Positions 37,265 to 45,284 are shown, numbered from the stretch's first letter. The stretch: DNA of 64,000 nucleotides from an uncultured Pelagibacteraceae bacterium (GCA_902603305.1 CACKUI010000002.1:1-64000); one strand, 5' to 3'. Notes: generated from the sequence alone by a model not told the origin. Numbers and translations are program-made.

Positions 37265-38041
37265 ATGAGCAAAGTAAATTTAGCGATATCTGGTTGCATG
37301 GGACGAATGGGCCAACAACTGGTAAAATCTTCAAGAGTTGATAAAAATTTTAAACTAACAACACTTACAGAAAGTAGATTAATAAAAAAAAAAATTTCTG
37401 GAATTAAACCTAGTTTTAATAATGAAAATTCCTTCAAAAATGTTGATTTAATTATCGATTTTACAGTCCCTAATTGTACTTTTGAAATTCTTAAAATTGC
37501 ATCAAAGCTTAAAAAAAGAGTTGTTATTGGTACAACTGGATTTACCAAAAAAGAAGAGAGTCTTATTAAAAAATTTTCAAATAAAATTCCAATACTGAAA
37601 GCTGGAAACATGAGCTTAGGCATAAATTTGTTAATGTATTTAACTGAAATAGCATCTAAATCATTAGGAAATAATTTTTTAAGTAAAGTATATGAGGTTC
37701 ACCATAAATATAAGATAGACTATCCATCTGGAACAGCATTAATGTTGGGTAAAGGAATTGCTGTTGGCAAAAATAAAGATTTTTATAATTTATTTGGAAA
37801 AAAATATCTTAATAAAAAAAATTTTCCTTATGGGAAAAAAATAAATTTTAACTCAATACGAAAAGGTAAAACAGTTGGTGAACACGAAGTTAAATTTTCG
37901 AGTGGAAAAGAAATTATTACATTAAATCACGAAGCATTTGATAGAGCTTTATACAGTGAAGGAGCTTTGACAGCTGGAAAATGGTTAATGAAAAAAAAAC
38001 CGGGTTTATATTCGATGCGTGATGTTTTAAATTTTAAATGA
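37265..38041 (+). CDS. dapB: 4-hydroxy-tetrahydrodipicolinate reductase
   Basis: A 258-residue enzyme of the diaminopimelate/lysine pathway. The nucleotide-binding start is NLAISGCMGRMGQQLV; GTTGFTKKE and NMSLGINLL precede the substrate-binding and catalytic motif EVHHKYKIDYPSGTAL (HH with K). The C-terminal GEHEVKFSSGKEIITLNHEAFDRALY is typical. It overlaps nth by four bases (ATGA). DapB links envelope peptidoglycan synthesis and lysine supply. Confidence 0.96.
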   Translation: MSKVNLAISGCMGRMGQQLVKSSRVDKNFKLTTLTESRLIKKKISGIKPSFNNENSFKNVDLIIDFTVPNCTFEILKIASKLKKRVVIGTTGFTKKEESLIKKFSNKIPILKAGNMSLGINLLMYLTEIASKSLGNNFLSKVYEVHHKYKIDYPSGTALMLGKGIAVGKNKDFYNLFGKKYLNKKNFPYGKKINFNSIRKGKTVGEHEVKFSSGKEIITLNHEAFDRALYSEGALTAGKWLMKKKPGLYSMRDVLNFK

Positions 38042-38691
38042 GTGAGGAGCAAAGGGCAAAAATTGTTCTTCGAACTTTAAATAAAATATATCCAAAGACG
38101 CCAATTCCTCTTAAACACAGAAATATTTTTACTTTACTAGTTTCTGTTCTTTTATCTGCACAGTGTACAGACGTAAATGTTAATAATGTTACTAAAAATA
38201 TATATCCAAAATATAACAAGCCTGAACACTTTGTTAAATTGGGAAGAAAAAAAATTGAAAAACTAATACGAAGTATTGGTATTTTCAGAGTTAAAGCCAA
38301 AAGTGTATATAATTTATCAAAAACTTTAGTTGAAAAATACAACGGAAAAGTTCCAAAAACCTTCGAACAACTTGAAGAATTACCGGGTGTTGGGCACAAA
38401 ACAGCAAGTGTGGTCATGTCTCAAGGATTTGGATATGCTGCTTTTCCAGTGGACACTCATATACATAGGCTTGCACAAAGATGGGGTTTGACTAATGGAA
38501 AGAATGTCGTTCAAACAGAAGAAGATCTTAAAAGACTTTTCCCTAAAAAATATTGGAATAAGTTACATCTTCAAATAATTTATTATGGGAGAGAATATTG
38601 CAAAGCAAGAGAGTGCTATGGTTTATCTTGTAAAATCTGTACTACTTGTTATCCTAAGAGAAAAAAACCACTTATAACCAAGAAAGCATAA
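38038..38691 (+). CDS. nth: Endonuclease III (DNA glycosylase/AP lyase), unusual cluster spacing
   Basis: A 217-residue base-excision repair enzyme for oxidised pyrimidines. Helix-hairpin-helix LPGVGHKTASVV carries catalytic lysine K121, and D139 is in FPVDTHIHRLAQRWG, matching K120 and D138 of E. coli. At the C-terminus the 4Fe-4S site is odd: cysteines at 188, 193, 198, 201 and 204 do not follow the canonical C-x6-C-x2-C-x5-C. A cluster could still be bound with different spacing. The ATG overlaps the dapB stop. Confidence 0.93.
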   Translation: MSEEQRAKIVLRTLNKIYPKTPIPLKHRNIFTLLVSVLLSAQCTDVNVNNVTKNIYPKYNKPEHFVKLGRKKIEKLIRSIGIFRVKAKSVYNLSKTLVEKYNGKVPKTFEQLEELPGVGHKTASVVMSQGFGYAAFPVDTHIHRLAQRWGLTNGKNVVQTEEDLKRLFPKKYWNKLHLQIIYYGREYCKARECYGLSCKICTTCYPKRKKPLITKKA

Positions 38692-38694
38692 ATA

Positions 38695-39624
38695 ATGAAA
38701 ATATTAGGAATTGGAAACGCAATAGTAGATGTGATTTGCAAAGTTGAAGATGAATTTATCACTAAAAATAATTTAACAAAAAGTACTATGAAATTAATTT
38801 TTGACGATAAAGAATTTAAAGATTTATTATCTAGTCTCAAAATAGAAAAAACTGTTTCAGGGGGGTCTGTTGCTAATTCAATAGTTGGTTTATCTCAACT
38901 TGGAAATAAAGTAGGTTTTATAGGTAAAGTTAATGACGATGATCTTGGTGAAAAATATGAAGATGGTCTAAAGCAGGAGAATGTTAAATATTTTTATTCA
39001 AAGAAAAAAGAAGAACTGCCTACCGGAACATGTTTGATTTTAGTTACACCAGACTCTGAAAGAACAATGTGTACCTTCTTAGGAACTGCAGGTAAAATAA
39101 ATGAAAACGACGTTAGCTCAGATGCAATTAAACAAAGTGAAACAATACTCTTAGAAGGTTACCTTTGGGATGAAGGTGAGCCTAAGAAAGCTTTTGAAAA
39201 AGCAATTCAAAGTGCTAACAAAGTTGCAATGTCTTTATCTGATCAGTTTTGCGTTGACAGACACAAACCTCATTTTTTAGAACTGGTTAAAAACAAATTA
39301 GATATAACTTTTGCGAATGAACAAGAAATAATGTCATTAATAGATGCAAAGTCTTTTGATGAAGTAATAAGTTTTTCGAAATCTCTTGGCAAAATAATTG
39401 TTTTAACAAGGGGTGAAAAAGGAGCTGTTGCTATTAATGGAGATGATGTTGCTGAATGTGGAATTAAAGAAGGTCTCAAAATAATTGACTTAACTGGAGC
39501 TGGAGACCTTTTCGCAGCAGGTTTTTTGCATGGACATGTAAATAATATGACACTTAAAGAGAGTTTGGACAAAGGAACTGAGATGTCTTCTAAAGTAATT
39601 CAACAAATTGGGGCTAGACTTTAA
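38695..39624 (+). CDS. PfkB-family carbohydrate/nucleoside kinase (adenosine kinase-like)
   Basis: A 309-residue ribokinase-fold kinase. The start MKILGIGNAIVDVICKVEDEF and the GG motif region SGGSVANSIVGLSQLGNKVGFIGKVNDDDLGE match the PfkB family. The C-terminal signature DLTGAGDLFAAGFLHG carries the catalytic aspartate and anion hole. The N-terminus and AMSLSDQFCVDRHK are close to bacterial adenosine kinases, but substrate choice within PfkB cannot be settled by eye. It follows nth after 3 bases and converges on the ArfA-like ORF. Confidence 0.88.
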   Translation: MKILGIGNAIVDVICKVEDEFITKNNLTKSTMKLIFDDKEFKDLLSSLKIEKTVSGGSVANSIVGLSQLGNKVGFIGKVNDDDLGEKYEDGLKQENVKYFYSKKKEELPTGTCLILVTPDSERTMCTFLGTAGKINENDVSSDAIKQSETILLEGYLWDEGEPKKAFEKAIQSANKVAMSLSDQFCVDRHKPHFLELVKNKLDITFANEQEIMSLIDAKSFDEVISFSKSLGKIIVLTRGEKGAVAINGDDVAECGIKEGLKIIDLTGAGDLFAAGFLHGHVNNMTLKESLDKGTEMSSKVIQQIGARL

Positions 39625-39628
39625 ATAA

Positions 39629-39739
39629 TTATTTTTTCTTTCTTTTAAAACTACCCTTGCCCTTTTTTGGCTTTATTACTCGAGTTTTATATTTTGGTGT
39701 TAATAAATCTTTAGCAATAAAATTTTTTTTTGGTTTCAT
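39629..39739 (-). CDS. ArfA-like ribosome-rescue microprotein, 36 residues
   Basis: A minus-strand frame from ATG 39739 to TAA 39629 encodes MKPKKNFIAKDLLTPKYK, then TRVIKPKKGKGSFKRKKK. The core R-V-x-x-x-K-K-G-K-G-S-[YF]-x-R-K matches the conserved part of E. coli ArfA (RVEKNKKGKGSYMRK). That part binds the empty mRNA channel of a stalled ribosome so that RF2 can release the peptide. It is shorter than E. coli ArfA (72 residues, about 55 when processed) and lacks the hydrophobic C-terminal tail. It lies two bases before the TPR-methyltransferase stop on the same strand, so it is the next gene downstream minus its own spacing. Function is inferred from the motif. Confidence 0.65.
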   Translation of the reverse strand: MKPKKNFIAKDLLTPKYKTRVIKPKKGKGSFKRKKK

Positions 39740-39741
39740 GA

Positions 39742-41829
39742 TTATTTTTTTCTTAGCCAGAATTGGTACATTCCTTTAAATATATCTGGATGTTTAATCT
39801 CAAATTCATTCCAATTCATCAAAGATGTAAAATTTTTATCATCTTTATAATAATTTGAGTAATCTTTTTTTAAAGAAGAATTTGCAAAACCTAAAAATTC
39901 TAAATTATATTTTTGGATTAATTTTGAAATTTTTGGCAAAGTAAAGCGATGCTCTTGAACATGAAAAACTAGATCTCTCAGACTTGATGTTGTATGAAAA
40001 TCATAATTGAAATTAAGTTTTTGTAATGGAATATTTTTTTTGTCATTTTTTATAATTTCTCTAAAATTTCTAATATCTTTTAAGTTATTTTTAAATTTTC
40101 TCTCTTTTAATAATTCCCTTGTTTCAACTATATGTTTCCTAGCATATTCACTGTACAAGCCTAGTTTAATAAAACCACCAGGTTCTAAAATATCTAGTAG
40201 TATATTTAATCCTTTTTCAGGGTTCTCTAGGTGATGCAGTACTCCCATACATTCAATAACATTAAACTTTCTTTTTAAACTTAATAATTTCAATAAATCA
40301 GTATGTAAAAATTCAATATTATTAATATTTAATTCCTGCATTCTTCTCTTAGCAAATGCTAGGCTTGATAAACTTAGGTCAATAGCAAGAATATTTGAAT
40401 TTTCGTAATCAATTCTTCTTGCCAGTTGATGCCCTGTTCCACATCCAGCTATTAGTATGTTCCACTTTATTTTTTCATTTTCTGGATTAATTTTATTTGG
40501 CTGTATATCATGATTTAATTCTTCAAAAAAATTTACTTTAGGGAGATAATTTGCATATCTCCAGCGTGGATATGGATTTTCCTCGTATTGATCTCTTACC
40601 TTATTTGATATGCTATCGGATATTTCTGTTGATTTTATGTGTTTTTTAAGATCTTTTTCTTTTAAAAAATCATGAATCTGGATTTTTATAAGGTCATTAA
40701 ATAATTGATTTTTTGAAAGGTGATTTTTAAACTTATTTATTAGTATTTCTGAATTGCTAAGTGGAATATAGCATGCAAGAATTGCAACATCTTGCTCGTT
40801 TATTGTATCAGATTTTTCAATTTTTAATTTCAAGTCTTCGACTAAATTTATTTCATCATCAGATTGGAAAAAAATATACTCATTAAGAAATGACTGTTCG
40901 GCAAATGATAAAATAAAATCAGAATAGTTTTCTGATAAATTTTGTTTATTATTTTTAATTGTAAATAATATTTCTTTTCTAATTGTGTATAAAAACTTTT
41001 CTAAAAACTGATCCCTGATTAGAGATTTTTGTAATATTAAATGAAAAAGTTTTTTTTTTAATACTAACTGAACTAACTGATTGCTTATCATATTGGCACT
41101 AGTTTCAATTAGTTTTTCGAATTTCTTTTTATCTTCATCAAAAATAATTAATTGTTTTGCGTTATTGAATAAATAATTATGATTTATTGAGTTTTTTTCG
41201 TATAGAAATTCAAAAATTTTTACTAAGTCTTTACTGTTATTTTCTGTAATATTATTAAGTCGTAACGTATTGAATAAGTCTACAGCACCTGAAATACCCA
41301 TATAATTTTCTGAATCTAACTCAAATATTTTTTTATAGCAGTTTAAAGCCTCTTTAAAATTTCTCATTTCTTTAAATATCTGTGCTTGAAGTCCATAACA
41401 ATTAAGATTAGACGGCTGAATTTGTGTTACCTTTTTTAAATAATTCAACGCTTGTTGAAATTTGCCTTGGTTTTTATAGAGAATACCTAGATTATAATTA
41501 GGATCTGCAAAATCACTTTTTAAAGATATGGCCTTATTGTAGTGTAAAATTGCTTGATTGAATTCTCCATTTTTAAAAAAAATATTTGCTAAGTTATTAT
41601 TAACGAATGGATTGTTTGGCTCTAAATTTACGACTTTTAAAAAATATTCTTTTGCTTTATTTTCTCTGCCAGTTTCTGCAAATAAGGTGCCTAAATAATT
41701 TATACAATTTATGTTTTTAGAATCTTTTTTCAATATTTCTTCATATAATTTCTCTGCTGCATAAAAATTTTTATTTTGATGATTTTTAATTGCTTTAGAT
41801 AACAAATTTTTAATTGCTGATTGACTCAT
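39742..41829 (-). CDS. TPR-repeat protein with C-terminal SAM-dependent methyltransferase
   Basis: A 695-residue two-part protein. The N-terminal 190 residues form at least five TPR units (for example NFYAAEKLYEEILKKDSKNINC and KFQQALNYLKKVTQIQPSNLNC). A 200-residue helical middle follows, then a class I methyltransferase domain (about 430-600) with motif I ILIAGCGTGHQLA, acidic motif NILAIDLSLSSLAFAKRRM and post-motif FNVIECMGVLHHLENPEKGL. The preceding NPYPRWRYANYLPK is a typical lead-in of this TPR-methyltransferase group. The substrate is unknown. It overlaps the upstream orphan regulator by four bases, so the two are translationally coupled. Confidence 0.87.
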   Translation of the reverse strand: MSQSAIKNLLSKAIKNHQNKNFYAAEKLYEEILKKDSKNINCINYLGTLFAETGRENKAKEYFLKVVNLEPNNPFVNNNLANIFFKNGEFNQAILHYNKAISLKSDFADPNYNLGILYKNQGKFQQALNYLKKVTQIQPSNLNCYGLQAQIFKEMRNFKEALNCYKKIFELDSENYMGISGAVDLFNTLRLNNITENNSKDLVKIFEFLYEKNSINHNYLFNNAKQLIIFDEDKKKFEKLIETSANMISNQLVQLVLKKKLFHLILQKSLIRDQFLEKFLYTIRKEILFTIKNNKQNLSENYSDFILSFAEQSFLNEYIFFQSDDEINLVEDLKLKIEKSDTINEQDVAILACYIPLSNSEILINKFKNHLSKNQLFNDLIKIQIHDFLKEKDLKKHIKSTEISDSISNKVRDQYEENPYPRWRYANYLPKVNFFEELNHDIQPNKINPENEKIKWNILIAGCGTGHQLARRIDYENSNILAIDLSLSSLAFAKRRMQELNINNIEFLHTDLLKLLSLKRKFNVIECMGVLHHLENPEKGLNILLDILEPGGFIKLGLYSEYARKHIVETRELLKERKFKNNLKDIRNFREIIKNDKKNIPLQKLNFNYDFHTTSSLRDLVFHVQEHRFTLPKISKLIQKYNLEFLGFANSSLKKDYSNYYKDDKNFTSLMNWNEFEIKHPDIFKGMYQFWLRKK

Positions 41830-42389
41830 TTTTTTGAGATCATATATCCATTTTTTGTACTCTTAATAAAATTGTTATCGTTGAAATATTTACTAATTTT
41901 TTTTCTCAATCTATAGATATGTGTTTCAACAGTATGAGTTTCGAGTTTTGAATTGTGACCCCATACTTCAATTTGTAACTGTGTTACGTTAACTGGTTTT
42001 TCAACATTGGAGATAAACATAATAATATTTGCCTCTCTCTCAGTTAAATCAAGGCTTTTTTCACTATTAAAAATTTTTCTTGAGTTTAAATTTAATTTAT
42101 AAACTCCCAAATCTATCTCCGATTGCTGGCTATACTTTTCTTTTAAAAATTTAATATTAATATTTTCAATTAATTTTACTATATCGATTGGAAAATTACT
42201 TATTACAATTTGATTTTCAAATTTTTTTATTTTTTTATTTGATATTACCAAATAATTATCCTTTGTTTTTAAATTAAGGTCAGTAATTTTATTTATATAA
42301 GTCAATTTAAAGTTTATATGATCGCTTATTTCACTTAGTATTTCATATAAAATTTTAAAATCATAAATTACTAAATTATCATTATTCAT
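41826..42389 (-). CDS. Orphan OmpR-type winged-helix regulator with degenerate receiver
   Basis: A 187-residue protein. The C-terminal half (about 93-185) is a Trans_reg_C winged helix: VYKLNLNSRKIF, LTEREANIIMFI, EVWGHNSKLETHTVETHIYRLRKKI and the closing wing TKNGYMISKK. The N-terminal half has the size and strand/helix rhythm of a receiver, but no phosphoacceptor aspartate where it is expected (near YLVISNKK). So it is an atypical response regulator not switched by phosphorylation. It is coupled to the TPR-methyltransferase gene and lies 15 bases from the divergent L,D-transpeptidase gene. Confidence 0.82.
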   Translation of the reverse strand: MNNDNLVIYDFKILYEILSEISDHINFKLTYINKITDLNLKTKDNYLVISNKKIKKFENQIVISNFPIDIVKLIENINIKFLKEKYSQQSEIDLGVYKLNLNSRKIFNSEKSLDLTEREANIIMFISNVEKPVNVTQLQIEVWGHNSKLETHTVETHIYRLRKKISKYFNDNNFIKSTKNGYMISKK

Positions 42390-42404
42390 ATATAACTTAA
42401 GAAT

Positions 42405-42899
42405 ATGACAATTGTTCTAAAAAATAAAGCATCACTTCTGTTTGATGATTTTATCTTTCAGTGTTCTATTGGAAAGAAAGGACTAGTTAAAAATAAGATC
42501 GAGGGTGATAAAAAAACTCCTATTGGAACATATTCATTAGGTAATTTATATTACAGAAAAGATAGGAACCCAAAACCATTAACGAGATTAAAATGTATTC
42601 CAATAAAAAAAAATATGGGATGGTGTGATGATATAAAAAGTAAAAAAAATTATAACAAATTAATTAAAGTTGATAATAAAATAAAGCATGAAAAATTATT
42701 TAGAAAAGATTACAAATATGATTTTATGATCCCTATTAATTACAATACAAAAAAAACTAAGTTAGGTAGAGGTAGTGCTATCTTTTTACATTTAACAAAA
42801 AATTATAGCTCAACATTAGGGTGTATTACAATTAAAAAGAAAGATTTTTTGATACTTTTAAAATTAATAAATAAAAATACCAAAATAAGATTAACTTAA
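42405..42899 (+). CDS. L,D-transpeptidase (YkuD) catalytic-domain protein
   Basis: A 164-residue protein consisting of little more than a YkuD/COG3786 domain. FQCSIGKKGLVKNKIEGDKKTPIG starts the domain, and the active site is SAIFLHLTKNYSSTLGCITI with H129 and nucleophile C140. Family members form 3-3 cross-links in peptidoglycan or attach lipoproteins. No signal peptide is visible, which is unusual for an enzyme that should work in the periplasm. It diverges from the orphan regulator and ends 4 bases into the yggS stop. Confidence 0.85.
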   Translation: MTIVLKNKASLLFDDFIFQCSIGKKGLVKNKIEGDKKTPIGTYSLGNLYYRKDRNPKPLTRLKCIPIKKNMGWCDDIKSKKNYNKLIKVDNKIKHEKLFRKDYKYDFMIPINYNTKKTKLGRGSAIFLHLTKNYSSTLGCITIKKKDFLILLKLINKNTKIRLT

Positions 42900-43558
42900 C
42901 CTCTTTGACCAAAAATATTAGATCCAATTCTTAAATAAGTGGAGTTATACTCCAAGGCACTTAAATAGTCTGAGGACATTCCCATACTTAATTCATTAAG
43001 ATTTATAATCTCATTTAACTCACTCATTTGTGAGAAGAATTGCGAAGAGTCTTCTCCAAAAGGAGGAATGCACATCAAACCTATAACATTTAAATTAAGA
43101 TCTTTAGTATATTTATAAAAATCTAAAAGATTTTCTTTCACTATTCCTGATTTTTGAACTTCCTCGCCAAGATTTATTTGTATAAAAATTTTAGGTTTAG
43201 TATTCTGTTTTTCTTGCTCTTCTGAGATTTTTTTAGCTAACTTTTCATTATCTAAGGAGTGAATATAATCAAATATTTTTACTGCAAATTTTACTTTATT
43301 AGTCTGAAGTTTGCCAATTAGATGTAAATTTATCTTATTATTTTTAATTTTGACATCAGTCCATTTTTCAATTGCCTCTTGAACTTTATTTTCTCCATAA
43401 TCTAAATGGCCGTATTCAACTAATGGTAAGATATGATCCAACTTAAATGTTTTTGAAACTGCAATTATTTTAGGTATTCTCTTTTTATTTTTCAAATTCA
43501 ATAACTTTGAATTGATTGAACTTTGAATTGATATTAGGTTTTGAACTGTTGAATGCAT
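42896..43558 (-). CDS. yggS: PLP homeostasis protein YggS
   Basis: A 220-residue single-domain PLP-binding TIM-barrel protein (PROSC/YggS) that keeps pyridoxal phosphate balanced. The PLP lysine is K36 in IIAVSKTF, the same number as in E. coli, which supports the ATG at 43558. Other signatures are HLIGKLQTNKVK, IQINLGEEVQKSGI and LSMGMSSDYLSAL, with the phosphate site YLRIGSNIFGQRG. The start codon is embedded in ATGCAT, whose other strand starts the ThiE-like gene. Confidence 0.94.
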   Translation of the reverse strand: MHSTVQNLISIQSSINSKLLNLKNKKRIPKIIAVSKTFKLDHILPLVEYGHLDYGENKVQEAIEKWTDVKIKNNKINLHLIGKLQTNKVKFAVKIFDYIHSLDNEKLAKKISEEQEKQNTKPKIFIQINLGEEVQKSGIVKENLLDFYKYTKDLNLNVIGLMCIPPFGEDSSQFFSQMSELNEIINLNELSMGMSSDYLSALEYNSTYLRIGSNIFGQRG

Positions 43559-44116
43559 AAAAATTTATTAAAAAAATATTACTTTATAGAAAAATTTGAG
43601 AAAAGTAATATTGATATCCAAACAGAAAATACAACAATTATATATAGAAATTATAAAAAAAAATATAATATTAAAGAGCTGACTGATTTAAAGAATTACT
43701 GTAGGAGAAAGAGTTTAAAATTTTTACTATCTAATAACATAAAATTATCTATCAAATTAGGTTTAGATGGAGCTTATATACCCTCTTTCAATAAGGATTA
43801 TATTCATCTTAGTTATTTCTTTAAAAAAAATTTTATTTTAATAGGTTCTGCACATAATTTGAAAGAATTTAGAATTAAGGAAAGACAAAATGTAGATAAA
43901 ATTGTTCTCTCCTCATTATTTAAAAAAAACAATAATTACCTAGGAATAAACAAATTTAAACTATTATCCAATTATACAGAAAAAAAAATAATAGCTTTAG
44001 GTGGTATTTCAAAAGAAAATTTGAAATTAATTAAATTAACTAAATCAAGTGGATTTGCAGGAATTTCTATTTTCAATAAAAAAAAGGCCCCTAAAAAGGG
44101 GCCCTTTTTTAAGTAA
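43553..44116 (+). CDS. Thiamine-phosphate synthase family (ThiE/TenI-like) protein
   Basis: A 187-residue TIM-barrel protein related to ThiE/TenI. SNNIKLSIKLGLDGAYIPS occupies the place of the ThiE D-G-V-H-L segment. LIGSAHNLKEF matches GxSxH, and IIALGGISKENLKLIKLTKSSGFAGISIF the closing phosphate loop. Several ThiE catalytic residues are weak or replaced, so it may be TenI-like or divergent. The ATG (43553) is the only possible start: an in-frame stop precedes it. The last 11 residues (KKAPKKGPFFK) are coded by a bidirectional terminator. Related SAR11 organisms lack full thiamine synthesis and salvage precursors. Confidence 0.7.
   Translation: MHKNLLKKYYFIEKFEKSNIDIQTENTTIIYRNYKKKYNIKELTDLKNYCRRKSLKFLLSNNIKLSIKLGLDGAYIPSFNKDYIHLSYFFKKNFILIGSAHNLKEFRIKERQNVDKIVLSSLFKKNNNYLGINKFKLLSNYTEKKIIALGGISKENLKLIKLTKSSGFAGISIFNKKKAPKKGPFFK
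44083..44110. terminator. Bidirectional intrinsic terminator between ThiE-like gene and porin
   Basis: GGCCCC (44086-44091) and GGGGCC (44098-44103) form a 6-bp GC stem with loop TAAAAA. On the minus strand the stem is followed by nine T residues and ends the porin message. On the plus strand CTTTTTT follows and ends the ThiE-like message. The hairpin lies inside the ThiE-like coding frame. It is one of the two strongest terminators in the window, as expected behind a highly expressed porin. Confidence 0.85.
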
Positions 44117-44129
44117 TTTGCTTCTTCAA

Positions 44130-45065
44130 TTAGAATGCAAATGAGAAGTTAATCTCGTAACCTTTGTTGTCTGCAGTCGATGTTCCAGCTACGTTATCAG
44201 TTGTCTGATGTGAAGCAGAAATCGCTACACCACCTGCTGTAAACGAAACACTTACCGCGTTCGAATCTTGATCACTTTTAGTAGAATCTTCATAATCTAG
44301 TGAAGAAGTACCATAAGATACAGATATGTCATCACTTACTGCGTAAGATATACCTATTGCAGTGAAGTCTTCGTCAGCATCTGCAGTACCCGAATCAGAT
44401 TCATTCGATTGGTATCCAACTGTTATTGGTCCCATAGCATAGTTAATGTTAAATACATTATTATCTACACCTGCAGCTGTATTATTGTTTTCACCCATTG
44501 CAGCACTTACAGACAAACCTTCAATACCTGTAAATTGAACACCAATTTCTGTTGAGCTTTCAACTTGTGTTGTTCCTCTTGATGGCTCATATGCTGCTTT
44601 GATAGCTATACCATCTGATACTGTGTAGTCATAAATGAAACCATTTGTTCCTACTGCAGCATTAGTTGGGCCGTCAGCTGTTCCTGAAATCGCTGTACTC
44701 CAAGACTCTTCGTTAGCAGTTGGAGTTAAGTCGTCCCAAGCGCCAACTGGTCCAGATGTACCTGATCCAGAGAAAGTTAGTTTACCCATATCTCCTGTGT
44801 CGATTGAAATGCTTCTGTCATCGTAAACACCAGCATTATCTATTTCAAGAGATGTTGAAATTGTGAAACCATTATCCATTTCACCACTACCTGTGAAAGT
44901 TAGTGAGTCAGTCATTGACCAACCATTAGGAGCGTTACTGTTATCTTCACCACCAAAAAATAGTGAAGTAGCAGCTGAAACAGATACAGATGCAGCTTGT
45001 GCTGAACCCGCTGTTACTAATGCAGTACCTAATGCTGTCAATCCTAGTTTTTTTAGATTGTTCAT
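44130..45065 (-). CDS. Outer-membrane porin
   Basis: A 311-residue protein with a Sec signal peptide (MNNLKKLGLTALGTALVTAGSAQAA, cut after AQA). It is then an almost continuous series of amphipathic beta strands with acidic, Gly/Asn/Ser/Thr-rich loops, ending in the outer-membrane C-terminal signature NFSFAF with a terminal phenylalanine. The layout is that of Gram-negative trimeric porins (Porin_4 group). It uses more GC-ending codons and far less Lys than its neighbours, consistent with high expression. A ribosome-binding site AAAGG is placed 7 bases before the ATG. It has a long leader with a perfect palindrome and a dedicated terminator. Confidence 0.9.
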   Translation of the reverse strand: MNNLKKLGLTALGTALVTAGSAQAASVSVSAATSLFFGGEDNSNAPNGWSMTDSLTFTGSGEMDNGFTISTSLEIDNAGVYDDRSISIDTGDMGKLTFSGSGTSGPVGAWDDLTPTANEESWSTAISGTADGPTNAAVGTNGFIYDYTVSDGIAIKAAYEPSRGTTQVESSTEIGVQFTGIEGLSVSAAMGENNNTAAGVDNNVFNINYAMGPITVGYQSNESDSGTADADEDFTAIGISYAVSDDISVSYGTSSLDYEDSTKSDQDSNAVSVSFTAGGVAISASHQTTDNVAGTSTADNKGYEINFSFAF

Positions 45066-45084
45066 ATTATTACCTTTCGTTAAT

Positions 45085-45100
45085 TGTTTAATATTAAACA
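45085..45100. promoter_or_regulatory. 16-bp perfect palindrome in the porin leader
   Basis: TGTTTAATATTAAACA is fully self-complementary and lies 20 bases upstream of the porin ATG, just above its ribosome-binding site. As DNA it could be an operator for a dimeric repressor; as RNA it could form a short stem with a tight loop controlling access to the AAAGG site. I recognise no regulator for it. Confidence 0.5.
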
Positions 45101-45190
45101 GAACACAAATACCAATTTTGCTGGCTTTTTGTGCTATATTATCGAGCTTTCATGTTTTTTTTGTAATTGTGTTGTATTTTTACATCACTA

Positions 45191-45215
45191 AAAATGTTGA
45201 ATTATTTAACATTTT
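45191..45215. promoter_or_regulatory. Inverted repeat AAAATGTT-N9-AACATTTT between porin and lipoprotein genes
   Basis: Two perfect 8-base arms (45191-45198 and 45208-45215) flank nine A/T-rich bases in the 219-base divergent gap between the porin and the DUF3576 lipoprotein. The arm spacing suits a dimeric regulator bound to one DNA face. It lies about 70-95 bases before the lipoprotein start and 125-150 before the porin start. The gap also holds AT-rich promoter-like stretches, for example GATAATATAGC on the minus strand near 45130-45140. I see no coding or structured RNA there. Confidence 0.4.
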
Positions 45216-45284
45216 AACCATTTCTAAAAAAATTCTTTTAATTATTATGTTTTATCATCTATTACTAAGTTTTTAGGAACATTT

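Noticed and set aside
38034-38417. 127-codon minus-strand frame inside nth
   Set aside because: Fully antisense to the helix-hairpin-helix part of nth; no family features.
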